Positions 34,237-43,324 are shown, counted from the stretch's first letter. The stretch is DNA of 64,000 nucleotides from Candidatus Onthovicinus excrementipullorum (GCA_018712345.1 DVHG01000006.1:1-64000), one strand, 5' to 3'. A program made the numbers and translations. Notes: generated by a model from the letters alone, not told the origin.

Positions 34237-35602
34237 TTCCTATAAGCTTTTTATTAACACGCCGCCTGTCAAACTGTTTTTCATCGCGGCCGTCCCCGGC
34301 GCGGTCAGTATGCTCGCCTCCTCCCTGTACGGGCTGCTGGACGGCATCTTTGTAGGCCGGATCCTGGGGGAGACCGCCTTCGCGGCGCTGAATCTCGCGT
34401 TCCCCTTCGTGGTCATCAACTTTTCCCTGGCGGATTTGATCGGCGTCGGCTCCGCCGTCCCGATCTCCATCGCCCTGGGGAAAAAGGACCACGCGGAGGC
34501 AAATAATATTTTCACCTGCGCCTGCCTGATGATCGTGGCCACAGGTGCTGTCATCGGCGCCGTGCTGTACGTTTCAGCGCCAGCTCTCCTCACCGCACTG
34601 GGGGCTGAGGGAGAACTGGCAACACTGGCCGTGCAGTATATGCGGGTTTACGCCATCTGTTCCCCTGTGACGACAATCATTTTTGCGATGGACAATTACC
34701 TGCGCATCTGCGGGCAGATCCGCCCCAGCATGTGGTTGAATATCTTTATGTCCGCCCTGACTGCCATTCTGGAATTCACCTTCCTCTACGTGTTCCGCTG
34801 GGGCGTCTGGGGCGCCGCGCTCGCAACCTGTATGGGGATGCTCGTGTGCGCGCTGATCGCCTTCTATCCCTTTGCGCGTGGCAAACTGTTACTGCACCTG
34901 TGCAAGCCGCACTTTTCCGTAAAAATGGTCCGCCAGATCCTGGGCTGCGGCGTGCCGAACTTTTTGAATAACATCGCCGGGCGTATCACCTCTATTCTGA
35001 TGAACATGGCGTTGATCCGCCTGGGCGGTGAAAACGCCGTATCCATCTACGGGGTCCTGATGTATGCGGGCGAGATCGTCCAGCCGCTGCTGTACGGCGT
35101 GTGTGACTCCCTCCAGCCCGCAGTCGGCTATAACTGGGGGGCCCAGAAATACAAGCGGGTCAAGGCTATTGAGAAGTGCTGCTTTATCGCCGGGGCGGTG
35201 ATCTCAATCTCACTGTCCGTGTGTGCGCTGATCTTCCCGGCACAGATCGTGGGATTGTTTATCGGTAGCGCGGATGGTACCCTCATCCAAACGGGGGCCT
35301 TTGCCATGCAACTGTTCAGTCTCACTTATCTCACGCGCTGGTTCTCCTTTGCCACCCAGAGTTATATGACCGCCGTAGAAAAGCCCCTTCCGGCATCGGT
35401 CATTTCCGTTTCCACGGCACTCGTATTCCCCGTACTCCTGCTCGCCGTCCTCTGGCCGTTGGGCCTGACCGGCATCTGGCTCAACTCCACCGTGTCGGCT
35501 GTTCTGGCGGCCGTGCTGGCGGCAGTTATCCTGATCCGGTTCCGGAGAGAACTCCGCCGCAGAATACGCAATGAAGCTACAGCGCCGGTCAATCCCGATT
35601 GA
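34229..35602 (+). CDS. MATE-family multidrug efflux transporter
   Basis: 457 residues from ATG 34229, inside the end of marR. Twelve membrane segments in two similar halves. N-terminus: LFFIAAVPGAVSMLASSLYG, LLDGIFVGRILGETAFAALN, then the loop GVGSAVPISIALGKKDHAEA. C-terminal half: QILGCGVPNFLNNIAGR, MYAGEIVQPLLYGVCDSLQP, GYNWGAQKYKR. Exports cationic drugs or metabolites with Na+ or H+. SD GGAGGA is rather far (about 12 bases), consistent with coupling to marR. Confidence 0.93.
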   Translation: MNNSYKLFINTPPVKLFFIAAVPGAVSMLASSLYGLLDGIFVGRILGETAFAALNLAFPFVVINFSLADLIGVGSAVPISIALGKKDHAEANNIFTCACLMIVATGAVIGAVLYVSAPALLTALGAEGELATLAVQYMRVYAICSPVTTIIFAMDNYLRICGQIRPSMWLNIFMSALTAILEFTFLYVFRWGVWGAALATCMGMLVCALIAFYPFARGKLLLHLCKPHFSVKMVRQILGCGVPNFLNNIAGRITSILMNMALIRLGGENAVSIYGVLMYAGEIVQPLLYGVCDSLQPAVGYNWGAQKYKRVKAIEKCCFIAGAVISISLSVCALIFPAQIVGLFIGSADGTLIQTGAFAMQLFSLTYLTRWFSFATQSYMTAVEKPLPASVISVSTALVFPVLLLAVLWPLGLTGIWLNSTVSAVLAAVLAAVILIRFRRELRRRIRNEATAPVNPD

Positions 35603-35614
35603 CCGGCCGGTTTT
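35584..35614 (+). terminator. Terminator after MATE gene
   Basis: Perfect 10-bp stem GCCGGTCAAT / ATTGACCGGC, loop CCCG, then CGGTTTTATTTT. Confidence 0.8.
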
Positions 35615-35669
35615 ATTTTGGCGCAATTCGTGTTACAATGGTATCAATTCACAGGGAGGGACTGGACTC

Positions 35670-36194
35670 ATGGCACAGCATATTCGTGTAGTCGATTACA
35701 ATCCTGCATGGGAGCAGATGTTCCGGAAGGAGGCGGAGAAGATCCGCGTGATCCTCGGGGCCAACGCCGTGGCAATCCATCACATCGGGAGCACCGCCGT
35801 CCCGGGGCTCAGGGCCAAGCCGATCATTGATATCCTGCCCGTGGTCCGGGAGCTGGATCCGGTCGACAAACTCAACGGCCAGTTTGAAGCGCTCGGCTAC
35901 GAGTGCCTGGGCGAGTTCGGCATCCCAGGCCGCCGGTACTACCGCAAGGGTGGCGATGACCGCACGCATCAGATTCATCTCTTTTCTGCTCAGAATGAAG
36001 CAGAGATCCGCCGCCACCTCGCCTTCCGCGACTATCTGCGCAGTCATCCGCAGGCCGCCGCCGTCTACGGAGAGCTCAAGAGCAGACTCGCCACCCGCTA
36101 TCCGGAGGATATCGACGGCTACTGCGACGGCAAGGCTCCGTTTGTTCAGTCGCTTGAACAGGTGGCACTGCACTGGTATGACAGGATGGCATAG
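35670..36194 (+). CDS. GrpB/UPF0157 family nucleotidyltransferase-fold protein
   Basis: 174 residues. GrpB family motifs: VVDYNPAWEQMFRKEAEKI at the start, HIGSTAVPGLRAKPIIDI with the nucleotidyltransferase-like GS and D-x-D positions, GIPGRRYYRKGGDDRTHQIH, and RHLAFRDYLRSHPQAA, all in the expected order. Function of the family is unknown; relatives are fused to dephospho-CoA kinase. SD GGGAGGG is 9-10 bases before ATG 35670. Single-gene unit. Confidence 0.88.
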   Translation: MAQHIRVVDYNPAWEQMFRKEAEKIRVILGANAVAIHHIGSTAVPGLRAKPIIDILPVVRELDPVDKLNGQFEALGYECLGEFGIPGRRYYRKGGDDRTHQIHLFSAQNEAEIRRHLAFRDYLRSHPQAAAVYGELKSRLATRYPEDIDGYCDGKAPFVQSLEQVALHWYDRMA

Positions 36195-36602
36195 TTTTCA
36201 TTCCCCTTTACGCCCGATAGCGTAACGTTTTCCCGAAATTACTATTCACTTATTCTGGGGCACCGGGGGAGGCGTTCCCTACGGGTTTGCGCAAACTTCT
36301 ACCCCTGCACGGGGGAGCCTGGAACTGCACAAACTTCTGGTCTGTTCATTTTGTTTTTCGTGATTGGATAATATTTGCGTTACGCATCCATTTACATTGA
36401 AAAAGTTTCGCAGCTTATTTTAGCACTCTATTTATCAGAGTGCTAATTCTTTACATATTATTCATTTTACATCTGATCTTTTTTCATAATTCCTGAGTAT
36501 ACTTATAGTCAGAAGGTCAGGGAAAGACAGAAAGAGGTTCCCCCTCCGGAAGTCCCCCAAAACCCGAAAAATAAACAACATAACTTTTAGGAGGTTTTAA
36601 TT
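36195..36602 (+). other. Intergenic region upstream of hsp20
   Basis: No gene. Contains an interspersed-repeat fragment near 36256-36345 (GGCGTTCCCTACGGG and a repeated CAAACTTCT motif), the CIRCE operator, and the SD AGGAGG before ATG 36603. GGCGTTCCCTACGG recurs inverted at about 37440, on the far side of hsp20. Confidence 0.55.
36420..36446 (+). promoter_or_regulatory. CIRCE operator (HrcA binding site)
   Basis: TTAGCACTC (36420-36428), nine bases, GAGTGCTAA (36438-36446): a perfect match to the CIRCE inverted repeat. It predicts HrcA repression of hsp20. Confidence 0.95.
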
Positions 36603-37028
36603 ATGTTTGACATGATGCCTTTTGAACACAGCAATAACAGTATGGAACGCTTCTTTGACTCCTTCTTCGGCAATGCCATGAGCGGCCTGAGCAGCTTCGG
36701 CGGCGGCCGCACGGACATTATCGACAAGGGTAAGAATTACGTCCTGCAGGCGGAAATGCCCGGCTTTGACAAGGGCGATATCTCCATCGATATCAACGAC
36801 GATATCCTGACGATCAAGGCGGAGCACAAATCTCAAAATGAGGAGAAGAACGACAAGGGCGAGTTCATCCGCCGCGAGCGCTCCTATGGTTCCTATGTCC
36901 GCTCCTTCAATGTGTCCGGCGTGGACACGGATCAGATTTCCGCTTCCTACAACAACGGCATTCTGGAGTTGACCATGCCCAAGAAGGAGCCGCAGGCGCC
37001 CAAGGGCACGCACATTGATATCAATTGA
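36603..37028 (+). CDS. hsp20: Small heat-shock protein Hsp20
   Basis: 141 residues. Alpha-crystallin domain about 37-128: TDIIDKGKNYVLQAEMPGFD, ISIDINDDILTIKAEHK, RRERSYGSYVRSFNVSGVD, and the closing strand ASYNNGILELTMPK (GIL motif for L/I-x-L groove binding). The N-terminal arm MFDMMPFEHSN...RFFDSFFG is typical, and the tail ends THIDIN with an I-x-I motif. ATP-independent holdase. Controlled by the CIRCE box upstream; followed by a strong terminator. Confidence 0.95.
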   Translation: MFDMMPFEHSNNSMERFFDSFFGNAMSGLSSFGGGRTDIIDKGKNYVLQAEMPGFDKGDISIDINDDILTIKAEHKSQNEEKNDKGEFIRRERSYGSYVRSFNVSGVDTDQISASYNNGILELTMPKKEPQAPKGTHIDIN

Positions 37029-37092
37029 AAAGGACGGGGGCACAAGAGCTTCCTCCAAAAAGTCCGTGACAAATTAAAACATGCATAACGGC

Positions 37093-37125
37093 AAGGGCGG
37101 GGAATTTGATTCCCCGCCCTTTTTC
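37093..37125 (+). terminator. Terminator after hsp20
   Basis: Perfect 13-bp stem AAGGGCGGGGAAT / ATTCCCCGCCCTT followed by TTTT. Confidence 0.9.
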
Positions 37126-37558
37126 GATTGTTAAAAAGTATATTCCCGTTTCAAGAAAAAAGGATCAGCCCAGGCCATCAAAGCCTTCCCCTTCGAGAGG
37201 AAGGCCCCTTAAAGGGCGGTACAAATTTTATTCTGGCTTCCCCTTGAGGGGAAGCTGTCGAACAAAGTGAGACTGATGAGGTGGAAAACCGGCTGTTCAC
37301 CGCAAGCCAGTGTAAACCGCAGTAAAACACCTCATCTGCCGCAGGCGAGGCCCTTTTGTCCGCTCCGCGGACATTTCTCATCTCAAAGGAAGCGCCCTTA
37401 CACAGGGAGGCCTTGGGCACGCACAAACCGCAAGTCCGCACAAATCCGTAGGGAACGCCGCCCCCGGCGTTCCGCCAGTCAACGCGAAAGACTCCCGTGA
37501 GATCAGCCATTCAAGGCGCGAGCCCTCCCCTCCTCTGGAAAAATACAATCGGTTATGC
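37126..37558. repeat. Interspersed-repeat fragments after hsp20
   Basis: No gene. Includes palindromic units CTTCCCCTTCGAGAGGAAG (about 37182) and CTTCCCCTTGAGGGGAAG (37240s) followed by CTGTCGAACAAAGTGAGACTGA, the same type as the repeat units at 43184 and 44061, then GTCCGCTCCGCGGAC and CCGTAGGGAACGCC. This is a graveyard of the palindromic element family described at 43-44 kb. Confidence 0.6.
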
Positions 37559-37559
37559 T

Positions 37560-37754
37560 ATAATAACCTCACGGAACACCAACAAAATCAAAGATTTTGG
37601 GTGTTCCGGAGAACATTGTTACGCTGGATCAGTCCAGACTTGCGTCCGGCTCCGTCTGACAGCGGAATGCTGATAGCGTCCAATCCGCGTAATAATAACC
37701 TCACCGAACACCAACAAAATCAAAGATTTTGGGTGTTCCGGAGAACATTGTTAC
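37560..37754 (+). repeat. Two direct copies of a 63-bp hairpin repeat before the LytTR operon
   Basis: Copies at 37560-37622 and 37692-37754 differ at one position. Each can fold as GGAACACC + CAAAATC / GATTTTG + GGTGTTCC with a small bulge. The first copy starts at TATAAT (37559-37564). They lie 105-300 bases before the response regulator and may be regulatory (LytTR sites or RNA hairpins) or mobile. Confidence 0.7.
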
Positions 37755-37792
37755 ATCAATTCAGGGCTGACGCCCCACGCGGCGCTGCCGCT

Positions 37793-37827
37793 CCCTGTGC
37801 TCACGCACAGGGGAATTGTGTTATAAT
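37793..37827 (+). promoter_or_regulatory. Promoter region of the LytTR operon
   Basis: Inverted repeat CCCTGTGC-TCAC-GCACAGGG (37793-37812) followed by TATAAT (37822-37827) with TGTG before it. The palindrome takes the -35 position, so it may be an activator or repressor site. Confidence 0.45.
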
Positions 37828-37858
37828 CAACTTATCTCTTTAAACGTGGGGCGGGTTT

Positions 37859-38578
37859 ATGAACGTTGCAATCTGTGATGACGAGCAGGCACAGCTTGAT
37901 TTCCTGTGCACGTGCGTCAAAAGATGGAGCGAAAAACGGAAGATCGACTGCAGCATTTCCGCCTTTCAGAGCGCGAACGCCCTGTGGATGGAATACGAAA
38001 AAGAGCGGTACGACCTCGCCCTCTTAGATATCCAGATGCCGGGGCAGAGCGGCATGGAGCTGGCTGCGGAGCTGCGCAGCCGCAATGACGATATCGGCAT
38101 CATATTCATCACGGGTATTGTCGATCAGATGGCGCAGGGCTACGACGTGGACGCGATCCACTATCTTCTAAAACCGGTGGAGGAATCCAAACTGTTCGAT
38201 GTTCTCGACCGGGCGCTGACGCGCATGGGTACGCAGGAAAAAAAGCTCCTTTTCAAGGGTAAGGGGGATGAAATTGTAGCTGTGCCGGAGCACGAGGTGG
38301 AGTATCTCGAGGCCCGCTCGCACGATACGCTCCTCGCCTACACGGGCGGAGATTTTCAGTTGCCCGTATCCTTTGGGGAGGCCGTCTCCACACTGCCCTC
38401 CGGCAGCTTCATCAAGTGCCACCGCTCCTACGTGGTCAACCTGCGTGCGGTCCGGCGCATTGGAAAGTATGAAATCGCGCTCGACAGCGGCAGGGCGATC
38501 CCCGTCAGCCGGCGGATATACGGCGACGTCAACCGGGCGTTTATCGCATTCTATAAAAACGGCGGTGACCGATCATGA
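37859..38578 (+). CDS. LytTR-type response regulator
   Basis: 239 residues. Receiver domain about 1-120 with Asp7-Asp8-Glu9, phospho-acceptor Asp57 in LALLDIQMPGQSG and Lys in HYLLKPV. LytTR DNA-binding domain about 138-235: GDEIVAVPEHEVEYLEARSH, FIKCHRSYVVNLRAVRRIGK, and PVSRRIYGDVNRAF. Such regulators act in peptide-sensing circuits (AgrA-like). SD GGGGCGGG. It overlaps the sensor gene by 4 bases (ATGA). Confidence 0.93.
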   Translation: MNVAICDDEQAQLDFLCTCVKRWSEKRKIDCSISAFQSANALWMEYEKERYDLALLDIQMPGQSGMELAAELRSRNDDIGIIFITGIVDQMAQGYDVDAIHYLLKPVEESKLFDVLDRALTRMGTQEKKLLFKGKGDEIVAVPEHEVEYLEARSHDTLLAYTGGDFQLPVSFGEAVSTLPSGSFIKCHRSYVVNLRAVRRIGKYEIALDSGRAIPVSRRIYGDVNRAFIAFYKNGGDRS

Positions 38579-39306
38579 AAATTTGGATTCCCATCACGGC
38601 GGCAATACTGATTGTGCTCGCCGTGTGCGCCGTCTTTCTGGTGCGGCACCTGATGCGGCGCTATGCCGACAGACGTCTGGACGCCTATCAGCGGGAGCTG
38701 CTGGACCGCCACTATGAAGAGGTAGAAAACATGTACCGCCAGGTGCGCGGGTGGCGGCACGACTATAAAAACCACCTCCAGACCATGAAAGTCCACCTGC
38801 AAAACAGGGACTACGCACTGCTGGACGACTACCTGAACACCTTAAATACGGATCTGATGGAGATCGACACCGTCATCAAGACAGGCAATGTGATGGTGGA
38901 CGCCATCTTAAACAGTAAGCTGACGTTGGCCAAAAATAAAAACATCAACGTCAACGCGGCCGCGAGCGTACCGGAGAAGCTCACCGTCAGCCAGACGGAC
39001 CTGTGCGTCATCATCGGGAATCTGATCGACAACGCCATTGAATCCGCGATGGAGTGCCCGGACGCCGGAGAGCGCTTTATCCGGGTATATATCGGGGTGT
39101 TCAAGGGGCAGCTGTACATCTCCGTGAGCAACTCCGTCGGCGGAAAGATCAACAAACGCGGCCGCGGGGACTATGCCAGCACCAAAGGCGCCGGACACGG
39201 GTTCGGCCTGAAGCGCATGGACACGGTCGTCAAAAAATACAGCGGCTATATCAACCGGCAGGATGAGGGCGACGTCTTTGCCACAGAGGTTATGCTCCCG
39301 CTGTGA
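38575..39306 (+). CDS. GHKL-family sensor kinase with one membrane helix
   Basis: 243 residues. Only one membrane helix (about 4-25), then a coiled linker, the phospho-acceptor region GWRHDYKNHLQTMKVHL (H of RHDYKNH), and the ATPase domain with VIIGNLIDNAIESAMEC (N box) and GAGHGFGLKRM (G2). AgrC-like sensors normally carry five to seven helices; this one lacks that sensor domain, so it may sense through the adjacent ABC transporters, as in antimicrobial-peptide detoxification modules. Followed by a terminator-like hairpin. Confidence 0.88.
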   Translation: MKIWIPITAAILIVLAVCAVFLVRHLMRRYADRRLDAYQRELLDRHYEEVENMYRQVRGWRHDYKNHLQTMKVHLQNRDYALLDDYLNTLNTDLMEIDTVIKTGNVMVDAILNSKLTLAKNKNINVNAAASVPEKLTVSQTDLCVIIGNLIDNAIESAMECPDAGERFIRVYIGVFKGQLYISVSNSVGGKINKRGRGDYASTKGAGHGFGLKRMDTVVKKYSGYINRQDEGDVFATEVMLPL

Positions 39307-39309
39307 CCG

Positions 39310-39353
39310 TTCGCGCACGGAACGATACCGTTCGTGCGCGTTTTTGTTTTTCC
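39310..39353 (+). terminator. Terminator after the two-component genes
   Basis: Stem CGCGCACGGAAC / GTTCGTGCGCG with one bulged G, then TTTTTGTTTTT. Confidence 0.75.
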
Positions 39354-39397
39354 GGCCCATTCCGGTATATGATAGCAGCAGAAAGGAGATGACATCC

Positions 39398-41257
39398 TTG
39401 ACTCAAAGCAAAGATACAGAAAAAAAGACAAAATACAAATTTTCCCAGAACGTGTGGTATATGATAAAACTCTCCTACACATATGGGCGGGAGCATCACC
39501 ACCACATGATTCGGATGACGGCCGGCGGCGTTCTGCCGGCGGTAATTGCCCCGCTGCTGGGCGCGTACATTCTCAAGGTGATGATCGACTGCGTATCGGG
39601 CACAGTTACGTGGCAGCAGCTGCTGCTATCGCTGGCGCTGTTCGCCGGGGGCAGCATCATCTGTGAAGTGGTTAAAAAAGTAAACTGGTTTTCCGTTAGT
39701 GGGCTCAATGAAAACATACGCTATAGCCTTCTGCTCAAAAATATCCTTGCAACATCGCTCGTTATGCCCTATGCGGATGTGGAGGACCACGAGCGGCGCA
39801 AAACGATTGAAAATGCATCCGCTGTGATAGGTAATGGTGGCTCGGGGCTGCACGCGTTCTGGAGTCGGCTGATCGAGATACTCGTTTCGCTTACCGGCAT
39901 TGCATCGTTTTTCGCCATCCTCACCGTAGCGAATCCCTGGCTGATCCTGATCTCTCTGGCAGCCACTGCGCTTGATTTTATCGCCGCGCTCGCTAAATCC
40001 CGCCTCAACCGCCAAAAAGGCCGTTTTTCCTGGAGTGAATTCAAAAAGGGGCGGTATTTCTCCTGCGGCAAGGCGAGTGAGCTGAAAGCCGCAAAGGATA
40101 TCAAAATCTATAATATTGCAAACTGGTTCTCACCGCTGTTCGATTTGATTGCAGCCGAATATAAAAAAATGGACATCGATTATCTTCAAAAGTGCCTTCT
40201 GCTCAGTACCCTACAGCTGCTCATCTACTGTGTACGCGATTTGGGCATATTCGCCATTCTGGCGCTCCTCTACAGCCACGGCGAACTGGCGGCAGGCGAT
40301 TTCATCTTTTACTACTCTATCATTCAGGGCGCCAACGCATGGTTAAAGCAGTTTGCGGAACAGGTCGGCATATTATTTGACGACCATCTGATGGCAGATG
40401 ATTATCGGAAGTGCATTGAAAAAGAGGAGAACAACGTCAATGGCGAGAAGCTTGAAACAGTGCCCAACTCCTGTGCGGTGGAATTCAAGGACGTCAGCTT
40501 CTCCTATGACGGCGAACACAATGCGGTCTCCCACCTGAATTTCCAAGTCGCGCCCGGGAAAAAAATTGCCATTGTCGGCGAGAACGGCGCGGGCAAAACG
40601 ACCGCCATGAAGCTGCTCAGCGGGCTCTATGCTCCTACGCACGGCCGGATCTTCATCAACGGACGTGATGCGGGCGAACTGGCCGATAAGGAGCGATTCA
40701 AGTTCTTTTCGGCGATTTTCCAGGACGTCTTCCTCCTGCCCGCCCCCTTGGAGGTCAATGTGACCATGCAGGAGGAGGACTGCACCGATGCCGCCCGGCT
40801 GGAAGAGGCGCTGCGCCTGTCCGGGCTGAGCGAGCGCGTGGCACAGCTGCCCGACGGCGTGAAAACGCGGCTCGGCAAGGACGTGGACCCGGACGCAGTT
40901 GACCTCTCCGGCGGTGAAACGCAAAAATTGCTGCTCGCCCGGGCGATCTACAAGCACGCGCCGATCATCATCCTGGATGAGCCGACCGCCGCACTCGATC
41001 CGATCGCGGAGAACGAGTTGTATATGAAATATAACGAGATCACTCAAAACCGCACGTCCTTTTACATCTCCCACCGGCTGGCGAGCACCGCATTCTGCGA
41101 CCGAATCCTCTTCCTGGAGAACGGCAAAATCGTGGAGACCGGCACGCACGATCAGCTGATGGCGCAAAAGGGCAAGTATTTCCGGATGTATTCCATGCAG
41201 AGCTATTATTACAATGAAGAACACGAGGGAGGTGCGCACGATGAAAAAGCAGTCTGA
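39398..41257 (+). CDS. ABC transporter (membrane + ATPase), first of a pair
   Basis: 619 residues. Start assigned to TTG 39398, 9 bases after AAAGGAG; ATG 39389 is in frame but directly abuts that SD. About six membrane segments (60-340), without a C39 peptidase domain. ATPase domain: Walker A GENGAGKTT, Q-loop AIFQDVFLLP, signature DLSGGETQKL, Walker B IIILDEPTAALD, H-loop ISHRLAST. ETQ in place of GQR after SGG is unusual and is shared with the next gene (EAQ). Probably the transport target of the LytTR/GHKL system. Confidence 0.88.
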   Translation: MTQSKDTEKKTKYKFSQNVWYMIKLSYTYGREHHHHMIRMTAGGVLPAVIAPLLGAYILKVMIDCVSGTVTWQQLLLSLALFAGGSIICEVVKKVNWFSVSGLNENIRYSLLLKNILATSLVMPYADVEDHERRKTIENASAVIGNGGSGLHAFWSRLIEILVSLTGIASFFAILTVANPWLILISLAATALDFIAALAKSRLNRQKGRFSWSEFKKGRYFSCGKASELKAAKDIKIYNIANWFSPLFDLIAAEYKKMDIDYLQKCLLLSTLQLLIYCVRDLGIFAILALLYSHGELAAGDFIFYYSIIQGANAWLKQFAEQVGILFDDHLMADDYRKCIEKEENNVNGEKLETVPNSCAVEFKDVSFSYDGEHNAVSHLNFQVAPGKKIAIVGENGAGKTTAMKLLSGLYAPTHGRIFINGRDAGELADKERFKFFSAIFQDVFLLPAPLEVNVTMQEEDCTDAARLEEALRLSGLSERVAQLPDGVKTRLGKDVDPDAVDLSGGETQKLLLARAIYKHAPIIILDEPTAALDPIAENELYMKYNEITQNRTSFYISHRLASTAFCDRILFLENGKIVETGTHDQLMAQKGKYFRMYSMQSYYYNEEHEGGAHDEKAV

Positions 41258-43109
41258 AAAACGGGCGGAGACCAAGGCAAACCTGCGCTTTACCTTACAT
41301 CTACTAAAACAAACGGATAAGTCGGCGTTTTTCCTGATTCCCCTATCTGCCCTTTTCACCTACGCCGCGCAGGTCGTCGCTGTCTGGCTCTCGGCGCACA
41401 TGACCGCGCTCATTTCCGCCAGCGCACCGGCCGTGGAAATCATGCAGACCGCCGCCCTCCTCGCCGTGTCGGTTTTCGTCCTCTCGCTGATTTGCAAGGC
41501 GCTGACAGAATTTTTCTATCAAAACACGCTCAATCGAGTTGCTTTTTCGGAGAACAAAATCCTCAGCGAGGCGCTGACGGGTAAGGATTACGCCCTGCTG
41601 GAGAAGTCCGATTTTCAGGAGGCGCTTCACTTTTACCAGACGGTATTGCAAAATAACGGCGGCGCTTTAGGTGCCTTCTATGTAAGTCTTCAATCGATTA
41701 CAAACGGCGCGTTCGGCATGATTTTTGCGCTGGTGACGATCGCCCCCGCCGTAAAAGGGCTGTTGACCTTTGATAACAGTACTTTCCGTTCCTCGTGGTA
41801 CTTTGCCCTTGTGATCTTAGCGGCTGTGGTTGTCTGCGCCGTCATTAGCGCCCTTGTATCTGACCGCAATGCCAAAAGGCAGATTCATCTTGAAGGCTTT
41901 TACCAAGATTCCTACGCAAAGTTCCTATACTGGATGAATTTCCCGGAACAGTATAAACCGGGTAAGGATATCCGGCTGTATAATTCCCAGAACATGGTAC
42001 TCCGGGAATGTCAGGAGAGTCTTGCGGACAAGGAAATTGAACATCAAGCGCGTAGAAAAAAAGAACTCGCCCCGATGATGGGCGGAATGGGCGCATTACA
42101 GGGCGTTATCACGGGCATTGTCTATGTTTTCGTCGCCGTCCGAGCCTTTGACGGCGCACTGACAGCCGAAGAGCTCGTCAAAATCATCGGCTGCGTCCCC
42201 ATCATCCTCAGCTCCCTTGCAGAGCTGGGCAACCTCCCGTATCTGTTCGATTACGCTCTTGCCAGAATCGGCTATTTGCGTAAGGTCTGCGAATACCCCA
42301 CCGAGCGCCACATGGGCACGCTGCCCGTCGAAAAGCGGAGCGATAACCAGTACGACATCGAGTTCAAGCACGTCAGCTTCAAGTATCCCGGCACGGACGC
42401 CTATGCGCTCCGAGACGTCTCTCTCCAATTAAAGATCGGCGAGCATCTGGCCTTTGTGGGACACAACGGTTCGGGCAAGAGCACCTTTATCAAGCTCCTG
42501 TGCCGCCTGTACGACCCCGACGAGGGGGAGATCACACTCAACGGCATCGACATCCGCAAGTACGATATGGACGAATATATGTCCCTGTTCGGCGTCGTGT
42601 TCCAGGATTTCTCGCTCTTCTCCGTCCCGCTCTCGCAGAACGTGACCACGTCCGTGGACTTTGACCGGGCAAAACTGCTCGACTGCCTCGACAAGGCGGG
42701 CATCGGCAAACGCGTGCAGGAGCTGCCGCACAGGGAGGACACCGTGTTGTACAAGGACTTTGACGAGGACGGTGTGGAGATCTCCGGCGGCGAGGCGCAG
42801 AAGCTCGCCATCGCCCGGGCGCTCTACCGGGACGCGCCGTTCGTGGTGCTCGACGAGCCCACCGCCGCGCTCGACCCGATCTCCGAGTTTGAGATCTACC
42901 GCCGCTTCAACAGCTTTACCGACGGCAAGACGGCGATCTACATCTCGCACCGGCTCTCCTCCTGCCGCTTCTGCGATAAGATCATCGTGTTCCAGGAGGG
43001 GCAGATCGTCCAGCAGGGCAGCCACGAGGCGCTGCTCGCCCAGGATGGCGCATACAGCGCGCTCTGGAACGCGCAGGCCAAGTATTATGTCACTGCCGAG
43101 CAGGCGTGA
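41241..43109 (+). CDS. ABC transporter (membrane + ATPase), second of a pair
   Basis: 622 residues from ATG 41241 (GGAGGTG upstream), overlapping the first ABC gene by 17 bases. Membrane part about 25-350 (FFLIPLSALFTYAAQVVAVW, VITGIVYVFVAVRAFDGALT). ATPase: Walker A GHNGSGKST, Q-loop VVFQDFSLFS, signature EISGGEAQKL, Walker B FVVLDEPTAALD, H-loop ISHRLSSC. Both subunits have intact catalytic Glu residues. Likely a heterodimer exporting a peptide or drug. GC content rises sharply in its 3' half compared with its middle, hinting at a mosaic origin. Confidence 0.88.
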   Translation: MKKQSEKRAETKANLRFTLHLLKQTDKSAFFLIPLSALFTYAAQVVAVWLSAHMTALISASAPAVEIMQTAALLAVSVFVLSLICKALTEFFYQNTLNRVAFSENKILSEALTGKDYALLEKSDFQEALHFYQTVLQNNGGALGAFYVSLQSITNGAFGMIFALVTIAPAVKGLLTFDNSTFRSSWYFALVILAAVVVCAVISALVSDRNAKRQIHLEGFYQDSYAKFLYWMNFPEQYKPGKDIRLYNSQNMVLRECQESLADKEIEHQARRKKELAPMMGGMGALQGVITGIVYVFVAVRAFDGALTAEELVKIIGCVPIILSSLAELGNLPYLFDYALARIGYLRKVCEYPTERHMGTLPVEKRSDNQYDIEFKHVSFKYPGTDAYALRDVSLQLKIGEHLAFVGHNGSGKSTFIKLLCRLYDPDEGEITLNGIDIRKYDMDEYMSLFGVVFQDFSLFSVPLSQNVTTSVDFDRAKLLDCLDKAGIGKRVQELPHREDTVLYKDFDEDGVEISGGEAQKLAIARALYRDAPFVVLDEPTAALDPISEFEIYRRFNSFTDGKTAIYISHRLSSCRFCDKIIVFQEGQIVQQGSHEALLAQDGAYSALWNAQAKYYVTAEQA

Positions 43110-43135
43110 TACAATATTGCCCCATAAAACAACAG

Positions 43136-43169
43136 CCCTCCGTGTGATGGAATTCACGCGGAGGGTTTA
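43136..43169 (+). terminator. Terminator of the ABC pair
   Basis: Stem CCCTCCGTGTGA / TCACGCGGAGGG (one G-T pair) followed by TTTATG. Confidence 0.75.
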
Positions 43170-43183
43170 TGATATGAGGTACC

Positions 43184-43324
43184 TTTGTGTAAAAGAAACT
43201 GTCGAACATAGTGAGACTGAGGGGTTATCGGCTGGAATCATCGGTTTTTCACTGGCCTCACCCCTGTAACAATGCCTCCGGTTCGGCTTCCGCCTCACCA
43301 CCTCCCTTTACACAAGGGAGGCGG
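43184..43324. repeat. Palindromic repeat element, gene-less copy 1
   Basis: Left unit TGTGTAAAAG...GACTGAGGGGTT facing right, about 40 bases of spacer (GGCTGGAATCATCGGTTTTT and TCACTGGCCTCACCCCTGT), and a right unit ending CCTCCCTTTACACAAGGGAGG facing left. Closely similar by eye to 44061-44207. Confidence 0.75.

Noticed and set aside
37859-39306. Complete agr quorum-sensing locus
   Set aside because: No AgrB peptidase or AgrD precursor, and the kinase lacks the AgrC multi-helix sensor.
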